NCBI GenBank assembly: GCA_026985055.1
Contig: JALSQZ010000093.1
Coordinates: 1 to 60,534, forward strand
Direction of reading: 5' to 3'
Source: Sedimenticola sp.
Lineage (GTDB): Bacteria > Pseudomonadota > Gammaproteobacteria > Chromatiales > Chromatiaceae
Length of the DNA: 60,534 nt
Below are positions 17,248-25,893 of the stretch, piece by piece. Under the pieces are notes generated by a model. That model saw nothing but the letters and a program-made list of their open reading frames with translations. It was not told where the DNA came from and did not search any database. Each line of letters starts with the position of its first letter. The stretch's first letter is position 1. Position numbers and translations under genes: made by a program.

Positions 17248-18608
17248 GTCCGCTCCTCCAGCATGTTCAGAATGCGCTCATGAATGCCTTCAAATCCGCC
17301 ATTGCTCATCACCAGCAGGGTATCTCCGGGTTTTGTTTCCCTGCGCAAAATCTCGATGATGCCCTCGGTGCTGTCCAGCACCCTGCATCTTTCCCCCAGA
17401 GGAGCCATTACCCCGGCAGCATCCCAGTTCAGGGATTCCGGCGCATACAGCAGGACTTCGTCCGCAGCTTCCAGCGAGGCAGGAAGGCGGTCGGCATGTA
17501 TCCCCATGCGCATGGTATTGGAACGCGGTTCCAGGATAGCGATGATCCGCTCCCCACCCACCTGGTTGCGCAATCCGGCCAGAGTGGTTTGGATGGCGGT
17601 GGGATGATGGGCGAAATCGTCGAACAAGCGAATTCCCTGCACCTGTCCACGCAGCTCCATGCGCCGTTTCACGTTCCTGAAAGCCGCAAGCGCCTCCAGG
17701 CCCAATTCGACCGGCACCCCCGCATGACGTGCGGCAGCCAGGGCGGCCAGGGCGTTGTTCACATTGTGCTCGCCGGTCAGAGACCATTCCAGCCGGCCCG
17801 CCGGCCGGCCTTCACAGATCACCTCAAAGGCGCTGCCGTCGGCACGACGCCCGGCAGCCTGCCAGGTGGCGGAACCGGATACGGCAAAGCTTTCCACCGG
17901 AGTCCAGCAGCCCATGTCCAGCACCGCTTTCAGATTGTTGTCGTTCGCGGGAGAAACAACCAGCCCCGATCCGGGCACGGTGCGCAGCAGATGATGAAAC
18001 TGGCGCTGGATCTGCGCCAGGTCATCGAAGATATCCGCATGATCGAATTCCAGGTTGTTCAGCACCAGGGTACGTGGATGATAGTGAACGAACTTGCTGC
18101 GCTTGTCGAAAAAGGCGGTATCGTATTCATCTGCCTCAACGACAAAGAAGGGCGTCTCTCCCAGCCGCGCCGAATGGCCGAAGTTGCGCGGCACGCCGCC
18201 GATGAGAAAGCCGGGAGACATTCCCGCATGCTCCAGAATCCAGGCCAGCATGGAGGCAGTGGTGGTCTTGCCATGGGTGCCCGCCACGGCCAGCACCCAA
18301 CGTCCCTGCAATACATGCTCGGCCAGCCATTGCGGGCCGGAGGTATAGGGCAAACCGCGATTCAGCAGGTACTCCACCACGGGATTGCCCCGGGACAGGG
18401 CATTGCCCACCACCACCATGTCCGGCTCCGGCCGCAGATGCGCCGGATCCCAGCCTTCCATGAGATCGATGCCCGCCGCTTCCAGCTGGGTGCTCATGGG
18501 CGGATAGACGCCGGCATCCGACCCCGTTACCTTGTGTCCCAGGGCGGTGGCAATCTGAGCGATACCCCCCATGAAGGTACCGCAGATACCCAGAATATGA
18601 ATGTGCAT
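17244..18608 (-). CDS. mpl: UDP-N-acetylmuramate:L-alanyl-gamma-D-glutamyl-meso-diaminopimelate ligase
   Basis: The 454-residue Mur ligase family enzyme re-attaches recycled tripeptide to UDP-MurNAc. It shows MHIHILGICGTFMGG, the ATP loop AGTHGKTTTASML, VVEADEYDTAFFDKRSKFVHY and DDFAHHPTAI, all typical of Mpl. It runs divergently from rnd with a 64-bp shared promoter gap and is coupled to ubiX. Confidence 0.95.
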   Translation of the reverse strand: MHIHILGICGTFMGGIAQIATALGHKVTGSDAGVYPPMSTQLEAAGIDLMEGWDPAHLRPEPDMVVVGNALSRGNPVVEYLLNRGLPYTSGPQWLAEHVLQGRWVLAVAGTHGKTTTASMLAWILEHAGMSPGFLIGGVPRNFGHSARLGETPFFVVEADEYDTAFFDKRSKFVHYHPRTLVLNNLEFDHADIFDDLAQIQRQFHHLLRTVPGSGLVVSPANDNNLKAVLDMGCWTPVESFAVSGSATWQAAGRRADGSAFEVICEGRPAGRLEWSLTGEHNVNNALAALAAARHAGVPVELGLEALAAFRNVKRRMELRGQVQGIRLFDDFAHHPTAIQTTLAGLRNQVGGERIIAILEPRSNTMRMGIHADRLPASLEAADEVLLYAPESLNWDAAGVMAPLGERCRVLDSTEGIIEILRRETKPGDTLLVMSNGGFEGIHERILNMLEERT

Positions 18609-18672
18609 AATGATCGTTGCTTGCTGTCAATGCAGGTATGATACCTCATCATTCTTCAGAACCCGTTTCATC

Positions 18673-19830
18673 ATGGCCGAATTATTCATAGAGACCGCAG
18701 CCCAGCTTCATGATTTCGTCAAGCAAATGGAGGACAGCCCCTGGCTGGCGGTGGATACGGAATTCATCCGCGAACGCACTTACTACCCGCGTTTGTGCCT
18801 GATTCAGGTAGCCAATGAGTACACCGCCGCCGCCATCGACCCCCTGGCCCTGGACAATCTCGAGCCCCTGAGTGAGCTGCTGCTGAATCCCGCCAGGGAA
18901 AAAGTCTTTCACGCGGCGCGTCAGGATCAGGAGATTTTTCTCCATGAATGGGGGGTACTGCCGCAGCCGGTTTTCGACACCCAGCCCGCCGCCGCCCTGC
19001 TCGGTTACGGTGATCAGATCGGTTACGGCAAACTCATCCAGCAAGTGCTCGGGGTGGAACTGGCCAAGGATCACTCGCGCACGGACTGGTCCCGACGGCC
19101 GCTGGACAAAGCACAGCTGCGCTATGCCCTGGACGATGTCATCTATCTTGGGCAAGCCTATATAAAGATGAAGCAGGCACTGAAGAAGCAGGGACGGCTG
19201 GAATGGCTCAAACCCGAGTTCGAATCCCTGTCCATGGAAGCCACCTACTCCCTGAACCCCATGGACATGTGGAAAAAGGTCAAGGGACGCCAGCATCTAA
19301 AGGGCATCAAGCTGGCGGTGTTGCAGGCCGTAGCCGCCTGGCGGGAACAACAGGCCCTGGCGCGCAATCTGCCCCGGCGCTGGATTCTCAAGGATGACGT
19401 ATTGCTGGAAATCGCCCGGCGCGCTCCGGTAAAAACCTCGGATCTGGAAAAAATTCGCGGCCTGGATGCAAACTTCATCCGCCACAATGCCGACGCAGTG
19501 ACCGACCGTATCAAAAAGGCCCTGGAGCTACCCAAAGAGCAATGGCCGAGAGACGGGTTTCGATCCAGCCGTCCCACGCCTGAGCAGGAAGCCATCCTTG
19601 ACATGCTCAGCGCCGCCCTGCGCATCATCGCCCTGGAAGCCGGCCTCTCGCCCCAGGCCATTGCCAGCCGCAAGGATCTGGTCGCGCTGCTCAACCAGGA
19701 AGAAAAATCACCCCTGCTTCGGGGTTGGCGCGCCCAGGTGGCGGGCATCCCCCTTCAGGAACTGTTACAGGGCAAACGCCAGATGCATCTTGAACAGGGG
19801 AAACTGTCTTTCAGCAATAAAGACGCATGA
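18673..19830 (+). CDS. rnd: Ribonuclease D
   Basis: The 385-residue 3'-5' exoribonuclease takes part in tRNA 3' end maturation. The DEDD nuclease residues are in VDTEFIRERTYYP, the FHAARQDQE segment and YALDDVIYL. Two HRDC domains occupy the C-terminal half. The start MAELFIET at 18673 is chosen because the family begins there. The gene stands alone, divergent from mpl. Confidence 0.95.
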   Translation: MAELFIETAAQLHDFVKQMEDSPWLAVDTEFIRERTYYPRLCLIQVANEYTAAAIDPLALDNLEPLSELLLNPAREKVFHAARQDQEIFLHEWGVLPQPVFDTQPAAALLGYGDQIGYGKLIQQVLGVELAKDHSRTDWSRRPLDKAQLRYALDDVIYLGQAYIKMKQALKKQGRLEWLKPEFESLSMEATYSLNPMDMWKKVKGRQHLKGIKLAVLQAVAAWREQQALARNLPRRWILKDDVLLEIARRAPVKTSDLEKIRGLDANFIRHNADAVTDRIKKALELPKEQWPRDGFRSSRPTPEQEAILDMLSAALRIIALEAGLSPQAIASRKDLVALLNQEEKSPLLRGWRAQVAGIPLQELLQGKRQMHLEQGKLSFSNKDA

Positions 19831-19872
19831 AGGCAATCCCTGCCATGTTACCGCCAGGAATGTCGGGAACAT

Positions 19873-19910
19873 TTCCAGCGCCATGGCTCCTTGCGGCATA
19901 CCGTCCATCC
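19873..19910 (+). repeat. 38-bp direct repeat, left copy
   Basis: TTCCAGCGCCATGGCTCC and the next 20 bases recur at 20211-20248 with one difference. The two copies flank the MITE-like repeat at 19913-20160. They are too long for a normal target duplication, so they may be an older duplicated extragenic unit. Confidence 0.65.
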
Positions 19911-19912
19911 TT

Positions 19913-20160
19913 TAGCCCGAATATTGCACCAGAACGCGCAAAATGTGGGTTTTTTACCATGAATTACAGCCTGTTGCGTGACGATTATGCTGGATACAGT
20001 TTGTACCCGTCATGCTATCCGGTTTTTCCCGGGACCTTTTCACCCAGCTTGCCCGAACGCACTGCAAGCCGATGAATAACATCGGCTTTTGTCCGTTCGA
20101 ACAATCTGGGAAAAAATCTCTCCGGGAAAATTCCGGATTCCGGTGCAATATTCGGGTTAG
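19913..20160 (+). repeat. MITE-like element, family 2, copy C (248 bp)
   Basis: It is bounded by inverted ends: TAGCCCGAATATTGCACC at the left and GGTGCAATATTCGGGTTA at the right. The whole unit is nearly identical to the reverse complement of 53338-53584. It contains short palindromes (TTCCCGGGA, CCGATG...CATCGG) and no plausible gene. It lies between rnd and the tusE terminator. Confidence 0.8.
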
Positions 20161-20210
20161 ATTCGCCGCACCGCCATAACCATCCAGGGATGGAGGGAAT
20201 GCTGGAAATG

Positions 20211-20248
20211 TTCCAGTGCCATGGCTCCTTGCGGCATACCGTCCATCC
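20211..20248 (+). repeat. 38-bp direct repeat, right copy
   Basis: This matches 19873-19910 at 37 of 38 positions. It ends next to the tusE terminator hairpin. Confidence 0.65.
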
Positions 20249-20256
20249 ATGGACAT

Positions 20257-20280
20257 AAAAAAGCGCCTCGGAAGGCGCTT
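20257..20280 (-). terminator. Rho-independent terminator of tusE
   Basis: On the minus strand the sequence is AAGCGCCT-TCCG-AGGCGCTT followed by a run of T. It is a strong hairpin with a T-tract 20 bp past the tusE stop. Confidence 0.85.
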
Positions 20281-20299
20281 GGATCAGATCCGGGCTTTC

Positions 20300-20599
20300 T
20301 CAGACACAACCGGTCGGCTTGGGCAGACCACCATATTTGCTGATGGGCTTCATCGGGCCGGTCATCCACTGTTTGAACAGCTCCTTCTTGTCCACATCGA
20401 TATATTTGGAAAACTTGCGGATGGGTGGGACTACATTGTGTTGCTCGTAGTACTCCCGCGCCTTAAGAACCTGCTCCCAGCGATCATCGGTCATCTCGAA
20501 GCCATCGGCTTCCGCCATGGCCTTGCCGATCTCGGGCGTCCAATCGTTCATGTTCAGAAGATAGCCATCTCCATCACGGGGGGGAATTTCAATACTCAT
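20300..20599 (-). CDS. tusE: TusE/DsrC family sulfur-carrier protein
   Basis: The 99-residue protein ends in PKPTGCV with the conserved penultimate Cys98. DsrC proteins of sulfite-reductase pathways have a second cysteine 11 residues earlier. Here that position is Ser87, so the TusE role, relaying sulfur for 2-thiouridine in tRNA, is more likely than sulfite reduction. The ATG at 20599 has AGAGG about 12 bp upstream; a GTG 9 bp earlier is possible. tusBCD and mnmA are not in the window. Confidence 0.85.
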   Translation of the reverse strand: MSIEIPPRDGDGYLLNMNDWTPEIGKAMAEADGFEMTDDRWEQVLKAREYYEQHNVVPPIRKFSKYIDVDKKELFKQWMTGPMKPISKYGGLPKPTGCV

Positions 20600-20786
20600 G
20601 TTGCTCACTTACCTCTATATAACCTAGTGTTTTACTGTGTTTTTATTTGCATCATACAGAGGATGGAGCGAATATCTACCCCAGGTTTTCTTTGGTTATT
20701 GGGAATTACAGGGATATTCAGACATTTGTGCCCCTTGATTCCCAAGCCACAGCCCGTATACTGCGCTGTTCACAAGTCACGCCAAG

Positions 20787-20862
<76 letters not shown>

Positions 20863-20876
20863 ATAATTTCATCGAC

Positions 20877-22001
20877 TTACATCTTCCTACCTGGAATTAC
20901 TGTAAGCCTAACGTGACCATTTCGTGACGAGTGTACCCCGTCTCCCTGCTCCAGCAGAGAGACGGCGGCCCTCACATTTTCTGGTGCCAAGTGCGCATAG
21001 CGTTCGGTCATCGTGACCGAAGCATGCCCCAGCAGGTCCCTCACTTCCGACAACGGCGCTCCGGCCGACACCAGCCATGCAGCGCATGTGTGCCGCATGT
21101 CGTGTATGCGGAAGTCATCGATTCCGGCCTTTCTGCAGGCGGTGGCAAAGCTGCGTTTCACGTCAGTTATGCGCCGTCCTCTTTTGTTGCAAAACACCCA
21201 TTGCGAGTTTGGGCAGTGCGTGGCCCGGAATTGGGCACGATTCATCACTGCATCCATCGCCACAGCGTTGAGTGGCACAGATCTCCGGCGCTTTGCCTTG
21301 GTGTGTTCTGCTTCCAAGTAGATCAATCCTGATCGCAAATCTACTCGCCGCCACTCCAGGCCCAGAATCTCACCGCGCCTCATGCCTGTATGCAGCGCCA
21401 GCCTGATGAAGTCTACAATATGCGGCGCCTGCCTGATCTGTCTGGCCGCCTCGACAAGGGATGCTGCCTCCTCCTGCGTGATCCATCGTACCCGGCCTTC
21501 CGGAACCTTCAGTTTTCTTCCACGCACCGGGTTTGGCAGTTCCCAGCCCAGCTCGCTGCGGGCATGATTGATGGCCGTTGACAGAAGGGCCAGCTCCCGA
21601 TTGATGGTTGCTGGCGCTACGCCATCTGCCTGCCTACCAATGATGTAGGCTCGAATGTCCTGCGGTGCCAGTGCGTCCATCACCCGCCCTGTGAAAGTTT
21701 TGTAAAGATGTCTCGCGCTCAGACGGTCTCTATCCGCCGACCGCTTTTCAACCCCTGGGCCTTGAAGGTAGTTGAGCATCACTTCATCGAAAGTCCTGGC
21801 TGGCTGCTCACCCCACTGGCGTTGCCTGTGTGCTTCGAGCTTCCATTTTGCAAGGATGGCTTCGGCTTCCTTGCGGTCCGCAGTCCCAGTGCTGCGGCGA
21901 GTTCTGCGGCCGCTTGTGTCGGTGTAGCTGGCCCACCACCACGGTGAGTCCGTCCTGCGGTAGAGGCCATCCCTCCCCGTTTTCTTGCGCTTCTTCTGCA
22001 T
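20877..22001 (-). CDS. Tyrosine recombinase (integrase)
   Basis: The 374-residue protein has an N-terminal arm-binding region, a SAM-like core-binding domain and a catalytic domain with HTGMRRGEILGLEW (Arg I), HDMRHTCAAWL (His-x-x-Arg) and MTERYAHL (nucleophile Tyr). Family knowledge places such enzymes in site-specific integration into tRNA 3' ends. The start MQKKRKK is chosen for its GGAGG 7-8 bp upstream. The upstream HTH gene runs 220 bp into this frame. Confidence 0.93.
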   Translation of the reverse strand: MQKKRKKTGRDGLYRRTDSPWWWASYTDTSGRRTRRSTGTADRKEAEAILAKWKLEAHRQRQWGEQPARTFDEVMLNYLQGPGVEKRSADRDRLSARHLYKTFTGRVMDALAPQDIRAYIIGRQADGVAPATINRELALLSTAINHARSELGWELPNPVRGRKLKVPEGRVRWITQEEAASLVEAARQIRQAPHIVDFIRLALHTGMRRGEILGLEWRRVDLRSGLIYLEAEHTKAKRRRSVPLNAVAMDAVMNRAQFRATHCPNSQWVFCNKRGRRITDVKRSFATACRKAGIDDFRIHDMRHTCAAWLVSAGAPLSEVRDLLGHASVTMTERYAHLAPENVRAAVSLLEQGDGVHSSRNGHVRLTVIPGRKM

Positions 22002-22219
22002 GTGCTTTCCTCCTGCACATCCAGCCCCACGCATAATTTATTATGCGCTGGCTGCATGGTTCCGTCCACATAGGAACGCGCCGAGTCGGCCACCACCATC
22101 AGCCTTCGGCCCACTCTGCATGATGCGAGTTCTCCGCGGTCGATGAGTCGGCGCACGGTGCGTGTGCTGATGCCTCCCAGCTGTTGCGCGGCTTCATCCA
22201 GGCTCCATAGCAGGCTCAT
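21779..22219 (-). CDS. Excisionase-like helix-turn-helix protein overlapping the integrase
   Basis: The first 50 residues of this 146-residue frame (MSLLWSLDEAAQQLGG, STRTVRRLIDRGELASCRVG) are a MerR/AlpA-type winged HTH like excisionases. The remaining half overlaps the start of the integrase in another frame and has low-complexity Ala/Thr sequence. That part may be tolerated rather than functional. The ATG overlaps the stop of the upstream gene (ATGA). It probably controls excision or integrase expression. Confidence 0.7.
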   Translation of the reverse strand: MSLLWSLDEAAQQLGGISTRTVRRLIDRGELASCRVGRRLMVVADSARSYVDGTMQPAHNKLCVGLDVQEESTCRRSARKRGGMASTAGRTHRGGGPATPTQAAAELAAALGLRTARKPKPSLQNGSSKHTGNASGVSSQPGLSMK

Positions 22220-22593
22220 CGGTGCGGCGCCCTCCCCTTCCTCTGCCGTTCGCGCCGGATCGCCACCAGGCGCCTGCCTGCCCCAAACAGCACTCCGGCG
22301 GTGTCGCTCGTTTCCCATGTCAACGCCTCCAGCGTGCCCCGGGCGTCCTGGATCATGTTTCCATGACCCCAGCAGAAGCATGGGATGTGCGCCTCGACAA
22401 ATTTCCGCAGTTCCAGGCAGTGCTGGCAGGTCTTGTAAGTGCGTGGCTCATCCTGCCAGATGCCGCCTGCCCGCTCGTACTGCTCGCCTGGCTCGATGAT
22501 GCGTCCGCATTCTTCACAGGCATGGCTTTTCCTTGCCGTCACCACACGCGCTGAATAAGCGCTGGGCAGCTCATAATCGCAATAGCACTCCAT
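22216..22593 (-). CDS. Small cysteine-rich element protein, possible zinc binder
   Basis: The 125-residue protein has paired cysteines: CYCDYELP at the N-terminus, HACEECGR, TCQHCLELRKF and IPCFCWGHGN. They suggest one or two zinc sites. Similar small proteins are common in phage early regions, but I know no function. It sits between ssb and the excisionase-like gene. Confidence 0.65.
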   Translation of the reverse strand: MECYCDYELPSAYSARVVTARKSHACEECGRIIEPGEQYERAGGIWQDEPRTYKTCQHCLELRKFVEAHIPCFCWGHGNMIQDARGTLEALTWETSDTAGVLFGAGRRLVAIRRERQRKGRAPHR

Positions 22594-22724
22594 GTCATTT
22601 TCTCCGCAAAATAGTTACCCTGCATCGAACGGCCGGGCCAGCCGCATGTGGTCGCGTCGATGCTCGCCCCCGTTTTCCCTGGCCAGCGGGTCACTGGTCG
22701 GAAGGAGCGCCAGGGCGCGTGTCG

Positions 22725-23159
22725 TCAGAACGGGATGTCACTGTCATCGAAGTCCTGTGTGCCGGGCGGCTGCTGCGGCGTCATATCCTGTCGCTGCTGC
22801 CTCGGGGCCGTCTGTCCTCCGCTCCCGCCACCAAGCATCTGCATCTCGTTGGCAACGATCTCGGTGGTGTAGCGATCGCTCCCGTCCTTGGCCTGCCATT
22901 TACGGGTGCGCAGACTGCCCTCGATGTAAACCCGACTGCCTTTATGCAGGTATTCCCCGGCAATCTCCGCGAGCCTCCGGAAGAACACCACGGTATGCCA
23001 TTCGGTTCTTTCCTTCTGCTCTCCAGTCTGCTTATCCTTCCATGTGTCTGATGTGGCGATGCGGATGTTGGTCACGGCATCGCCATTTGTCATGTATCGG
23101 GTTTCCGGTTCCGCCCCCAGGTTGCCAATCAGGATTACTTTGTTGATTCCTCTGCTCAT
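22725..23159 (-). CDS. ssb: Single-stranded DNA-binding protein
   Basis: The 144-residue protein has the OB-fold N-terminus ([52 protein letters not shown]), a Gln/Pro/Gly linker and the acidic tip DFDDSDIPF that binds replication partners. It coats ssDNA during element replication or recombination and belongs to the early minus-strand operon. Confidence 0.95.
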   Translation of the reverse strand: MSRGINKVILIGNLGAEPETRYMTNGDAVTNIRIATSDTWKDKQTGEQKERTEWHTVVFFRRLAEIAGEYLHKGSRVYIEGSLRTRKWQAKDGSDRYTTEIVANEMQMLGGGSGGQTAPRQQRQDMTPQQPPGTQDFDDSDIPF

Positions 23160-23179
23160 TGTTTGCTCTCCATGCTGCT

Positions 23180-23392
23180 TTATACCCGCAGCTGTCCATT
23201 TACCATTTGAGGCATAAGCTCAAATGAACAGCCGCTGGTTCTTATCAATTCTGTGGTGAAAACTTCAATCCAAAGCCGACAGTTTTCCTGCTCACAGTAC
23301 ACTTCGCCATTGTGAATCAGTCCATCGGCCGGGATTTCCGCCTCGATGACAACAGGTGTGCCGCTCATCAGTGGGCATATCTTTCTGCTCAT
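23180..23392 (-). CDS. Small hypothetical protein
   Basis: 70 residues, with cysteines at [15 protein letters not shown] and SGC that might bind a metal. It overlaps the upstream Lar-like gene by 4 bp. I do not recognise a family. Its place in the early operon supports it being a gene. Confidence 0.55.
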   Translation of the reverse strand: MSRKICPLMSGTPVVIEAEIPADGLIHNGEVYCEQENCRLWIEVFTTELIRTSGCSFELMPQMVNGQLRV

Positions 23393-23652
23393 TGCTCTTT
23401 CCCTCCTTGTCTCATGTTCCAGCTTTCCGCTGCCGCGCCTGACATGGCGACCATTTCAGTAGCGATGTCAATGGCTTCGGGGTAGTGTCTGTCCTTAAAA
23501 GTTGCGCCGATGGTTTCGCCCCTCGCTCCGCAGCTGTAGCAATGCACAAAAATATCAATCCGGTCTGTCGCGGCTTCCACCAGCACCCTGGCATTGCTTT
23601 CCCCGCAAAACGGGCAGGGCTTGAGTGCGGCTTCTGATGTAGGTTCGATCAT
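23389..23652 (-). CDS. Lar-like restriction alleviation protein
   Basis: The 87-residue protein carries LKPCPFCGESNARV and HCYSCGARGETI, the two CxxC knuckles of the Lar family. It also has the family's later AIDIATEMVAM...SWNMR region (the AIxxWN signature). Lar of Rac prophage modulates type I restriction in E. coli; many phages carry relatives of unknown role. The start MIEPTSEAA has GGAGAAGGAAAA upstream and replaces an earlier in-frame ATG. Confidence 0.75.
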   Translation of the reverse strand: MIEPTSEAALKPCPFCGESNARVLVEAATDRIDIFVHCYSCGARGETIGATFKDRHYPEAIDIATEMVAMSGAAAESWNMRQGGKEQ

Positions 23653-23696
23653 TTTTCCTTCTCCTTGATTCCCCGCCCGAAGGCGGGGACTGTTGT

Positions 23697-24407
23697 TCAT
23701 GCCGCCTTCTGGTCAGCTTCTTCCGTGATGAAATTCATGCGCTTGTACACCGCCCGCACCCGCTCAACATCAGCCACGCAGTAGGTGGCAACATCATGCA
23801 CACGCCCCGCTTTCACAAAATCCCACACTTTCGAGCCGTCGATTTCTTCACCTCCAAGCTCTGTCCCTTTGGTAGCGATACCAAGGGCTTTGCAAAGTGC
23901 ATCGAGGCTGATTCGGTCTTTCCATCCCGCCCATGCGGTCATGGTGTCGTAAACAAACTCGCTGCCAGGACGCGCGTCATGCGGCAGTTGGAATGGCGGC
24001 TGAACACCCAGGATGACCACCCGATGAAAGATGAAGCGTAGATCAAAGTCTTTGATATTGTGACCAACCCATTCGATGCCTTGGTGGCGACCGCGAGGGA
24101 TGGACTTCATGACCTGCGCAAAAAATGTTTCCAGCATATCCCGCTCACTGCCGTCCAGGTCACGCATGACCACATTCGGCTTATCGTTTTCCACTGCCCA
24201 GCTGATGCAGATGATTTCTCCCTGATCGCCTTTGAAGGCCGTCTTGCGCCAGGCATCCTCCACCGCCTGCGGCTTCTGCTCTTTTTCCCATTTGGCGATG
24301 GTCTCCGGTTTTTTCATGCTGCCGGGATGGGTGATGCTGTTGGCGATTTCCTCTTTCAGCCCTTCGGATTGCCCGGGGATGGTTTCAATGTCCAGATAGA
24401 TTTTCAT
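23697..24407 (-). CDS. DnaQ-like 3'-5' exonuclease (PolB-like DUF family)
   Basis: The 236-residue protein starts with Exo I motif MKIYLDIETIP, has Exo II in GHNIKDFDLRFIF and Exo III in YCVADVERVRAVY. These are DEDD-type exonuclease residues without a polymerase domain. It probably trims DNA ends in element recombination or replication. The start at 24407 has GGAGAAAGCAAT upstream and overlaps the small ORF before it. Confidence 0.85.
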   Translation of the reverse strand: MKIYLDIETIPGQSEGLKEEIANSITHPGSMKKPETIAKWEKEQKPQAVEDAWRKTAFKGDQGEIICISWAVENDKPNVVMRDLDGSERDMLETFFAQVMKSIPRGRHQGIEWVGHNIKDFDLRFIFHRVVILGVQPPFQLPHDARPGSEFVYDTMTAWAGWKDRISLDALCKALGIATKGTELGGEEIDGSKVWDFVKAGRVHDVATYCVADVERVRAVYKRMNFITEEADQKAA

Positions 24408-24546
24408 ATTGCTTTCTCCATTGCTTGATTTCATGTTCTGCCCACTTAATGCGCCACCTCATGCGGCGCGAGGCATTGCGTACCTGCTCCGTAGTCGTCC
24501 TTTGCATTTCGGAACTGGGTTGATAATGCTGCTTGCTGAATGGCAT
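24385..24546 (-). CDS. Small basic protein (53 aa)
   Basis: An ATG at 24546 with GGGAGGGCAG directly upstream opens 53 codons (MPFSKQHYQPSSEMQ...). The middle is rich in Arg and Trp (RNASRRMRWRIKWAEHEIKQW), which fits a nucleic-acid or DNA-end binding peptide, but there is no family match I know. It overlaps the exonuclease start by 23 bp, as coupled genes do here. Confidence 0.45.
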   Translation of the reverse strand: MPFSKQHYQPSSEMQRTTTEQVRNASRRMRWRIKWAEHEIKQWRKQYENLSGH

Positions 24547-24586
24547 CTGCCCTCCCGCCCCGCGACTGGCGCGGGGCTTTCCGCGG

Positions 24587-24778
24587 TTAAGCTGTTATCG
24601 CTTCCTGTTGTTTGTCTTCAATGATGATTGGCTCATCACTGAAAACAGTTGTTTCGTGCAATGACCCGTCTTCCGCATTTATGCGGATTGTCATTGCATA
24701 ACCGCCTGCGCTGATTGGGTTCGATTCCTCAACCGTTACACTCACAGCATCGTGAAAAGAAAAATATGTGTGGTTCAT
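24587..24778 (-). CDS. Small hypothetical protein (63 aa)
   Basis: MNHTYFSFHDAVSVTVEESN begins 4 bp inside the end of the recombination-type gene upstream. The protein reads as alternating beta-strand sequence. No family is recognised. Confidence 0.5.
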   Translation of the reverse strand: MNHTYFSFHDAVSVTVEESNPISAGGYAMTIRINAEDGSLHETTVFSDEPIIIEDKQQEAITA

Positions 24779-25629
24779 TTGCCTTCCTCCATAATTGCTT
24801 CCCGCTCCTCGCGGGCTTCCTGCTCTGCCATTGCCTGCGCCCATTCATCAAGGCGTTTGTCCAGGTTGTCATATTTGGCTTTGGGTATCTCGGTGAGATG
24901 CTCCGCACCCCAGGCCTTGCGCACCCAGGCTTTCACGCGCTCGCGGTCAAGACCTAATTCGTGGATACGGGCTTCAAGGCGCTTGTGTTGGGCTGTGGAA
25001 ATGGGTGCCGCGTTTTGCCGGACAGGTGCGGCCTGCCTGCTGGAAGCATCTGCCTGTTTGGGGGAGGAGTTGGCAGACGAACCGGCGGGAATCATGTCCT
25101 CCAGGTCTTGCGTGAACACCTCCGACAGCCCGGCCATGCGTAGCGTGGCGTCGATGTGGGCGCTTTTCTCGGCCATCTTCAACGCTTTGTTGATGTCGCC
25201 ATAGTCCTGCTTGAGCGAGCGGGCGCCCACCCCGTCGGCCACTACCCGCCCGCTGGCGTCCTTGATTTCACAGCGGATGATGATGTGTTTCAGCTCTACC
25301 CCGTGAAGGGCGGCCTGTTCGTAGTCGTGCAGGGTGGGGAAATACACTGTCACCCCCAGCATGCCGCAGATTTTCTCCGCGCCAGGCTTCCACAGGCTTG
25401 GCTTGCTGGGGCCGCGCCTGGTGGGGATGCGCCCATAGTCTACGCCTTCCACCAGGGCCGACCGCACCCATTCCATGAGCGCTGCGCGGTTCTCCCTGCG
25501 CCGATCCAGACCGGCGCGAAACTGCTCTGCCGGCAAGTCCAGCGGTGATGCCACCGCCACGGGCTGAGACACCGGCTGAGGACTGATAACCGCCACCTCA
25601 TGGCTTTGTTCTGCTGCTTCCATTTCCAT
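24775..25629 (-). CDS. Phage-type recombination/ssDNA-annealing-like protein
   Basis: The 284-residue protein has a central region (KICGMLGVTVYF, EIKDASGRVVADGVGARS, NKALKMAEKSAHIDATLRMAGLS, FTQDLEDMIP) seen in many phage early proteins. The KMA...A...T.. and FTQDLED signatures occur beside ssb and exonuclease genes. The C-terminus is a charged helical domain. A Rad52/Erf-type annealing role is inferred from context, not shown. The downstream partners are the exonuclease and ssb. Confidence 0.65.
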   Translation of the reverse strand: MEMEAAEQSHEVAVISPQPVSQPVAVASPLDLPAEQFRAGLDRRRENRAALMEWVRSALVEGVDYGRIPTRRGPSKPSLWKPGAEKICGMLGVTVYFPTLHDYEQAALHGVELKHIIIRCEIKDASGRVVADGVGARSLKQDYGDINKALKMAEKSAHIDATLRMAGLSEVFTQDLEDMIPAGSSANSSPKQADASSRQAAPVRQNAAPISTAQHKRLEARIHELGLDRERVKAWVRKAWGAEHLTEIPKAKYDNLDKRLDEWAQAMAEQEAREEREAIMEEGK

Positions 25630-25678
25630 GATATTACCTCCATTTATATCTTATTACATATACTCATATTTGTAGGCA

Positions 25679-25864
25679 TTAAAAAGGCCGGGGCGGTTGC
25701 TCATACTGATAACCGTCCAGCCAGTTCAGCAACACCCGCACATGCTCATGGGTGATTTCGATCTGCTGTTCTCCGCTGACAAAATCCCGCGCCTCCTCGA
25801 CCAGGCGGAATTCATACTCATCCTGAGCCATTCCTGACCAATAATCACCGTTCATCTGATTCAT
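25679..25864 (-). CDS. Small acidic protein, first gene after the early promoter
   Basis: MNQMNGDYWSGMAQDEYEF starts at 25864 with GGAGG 5-9 bp before the ATG. A longer frame opening at 25915 would begin inside the operator/-10 region and is not used. The 61-residue product has no recognised family. Confidence 0.55.
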   Translation of the reverse strand: MNQMNGDYWSGMAQDEYEFRLVEEARDFVSGEQQIEITHEHVRVLLNWLDGYQYEQPPRPF

Positions 25865-25893
25865 GACTACCTCCATATATTCACTGTACACAT

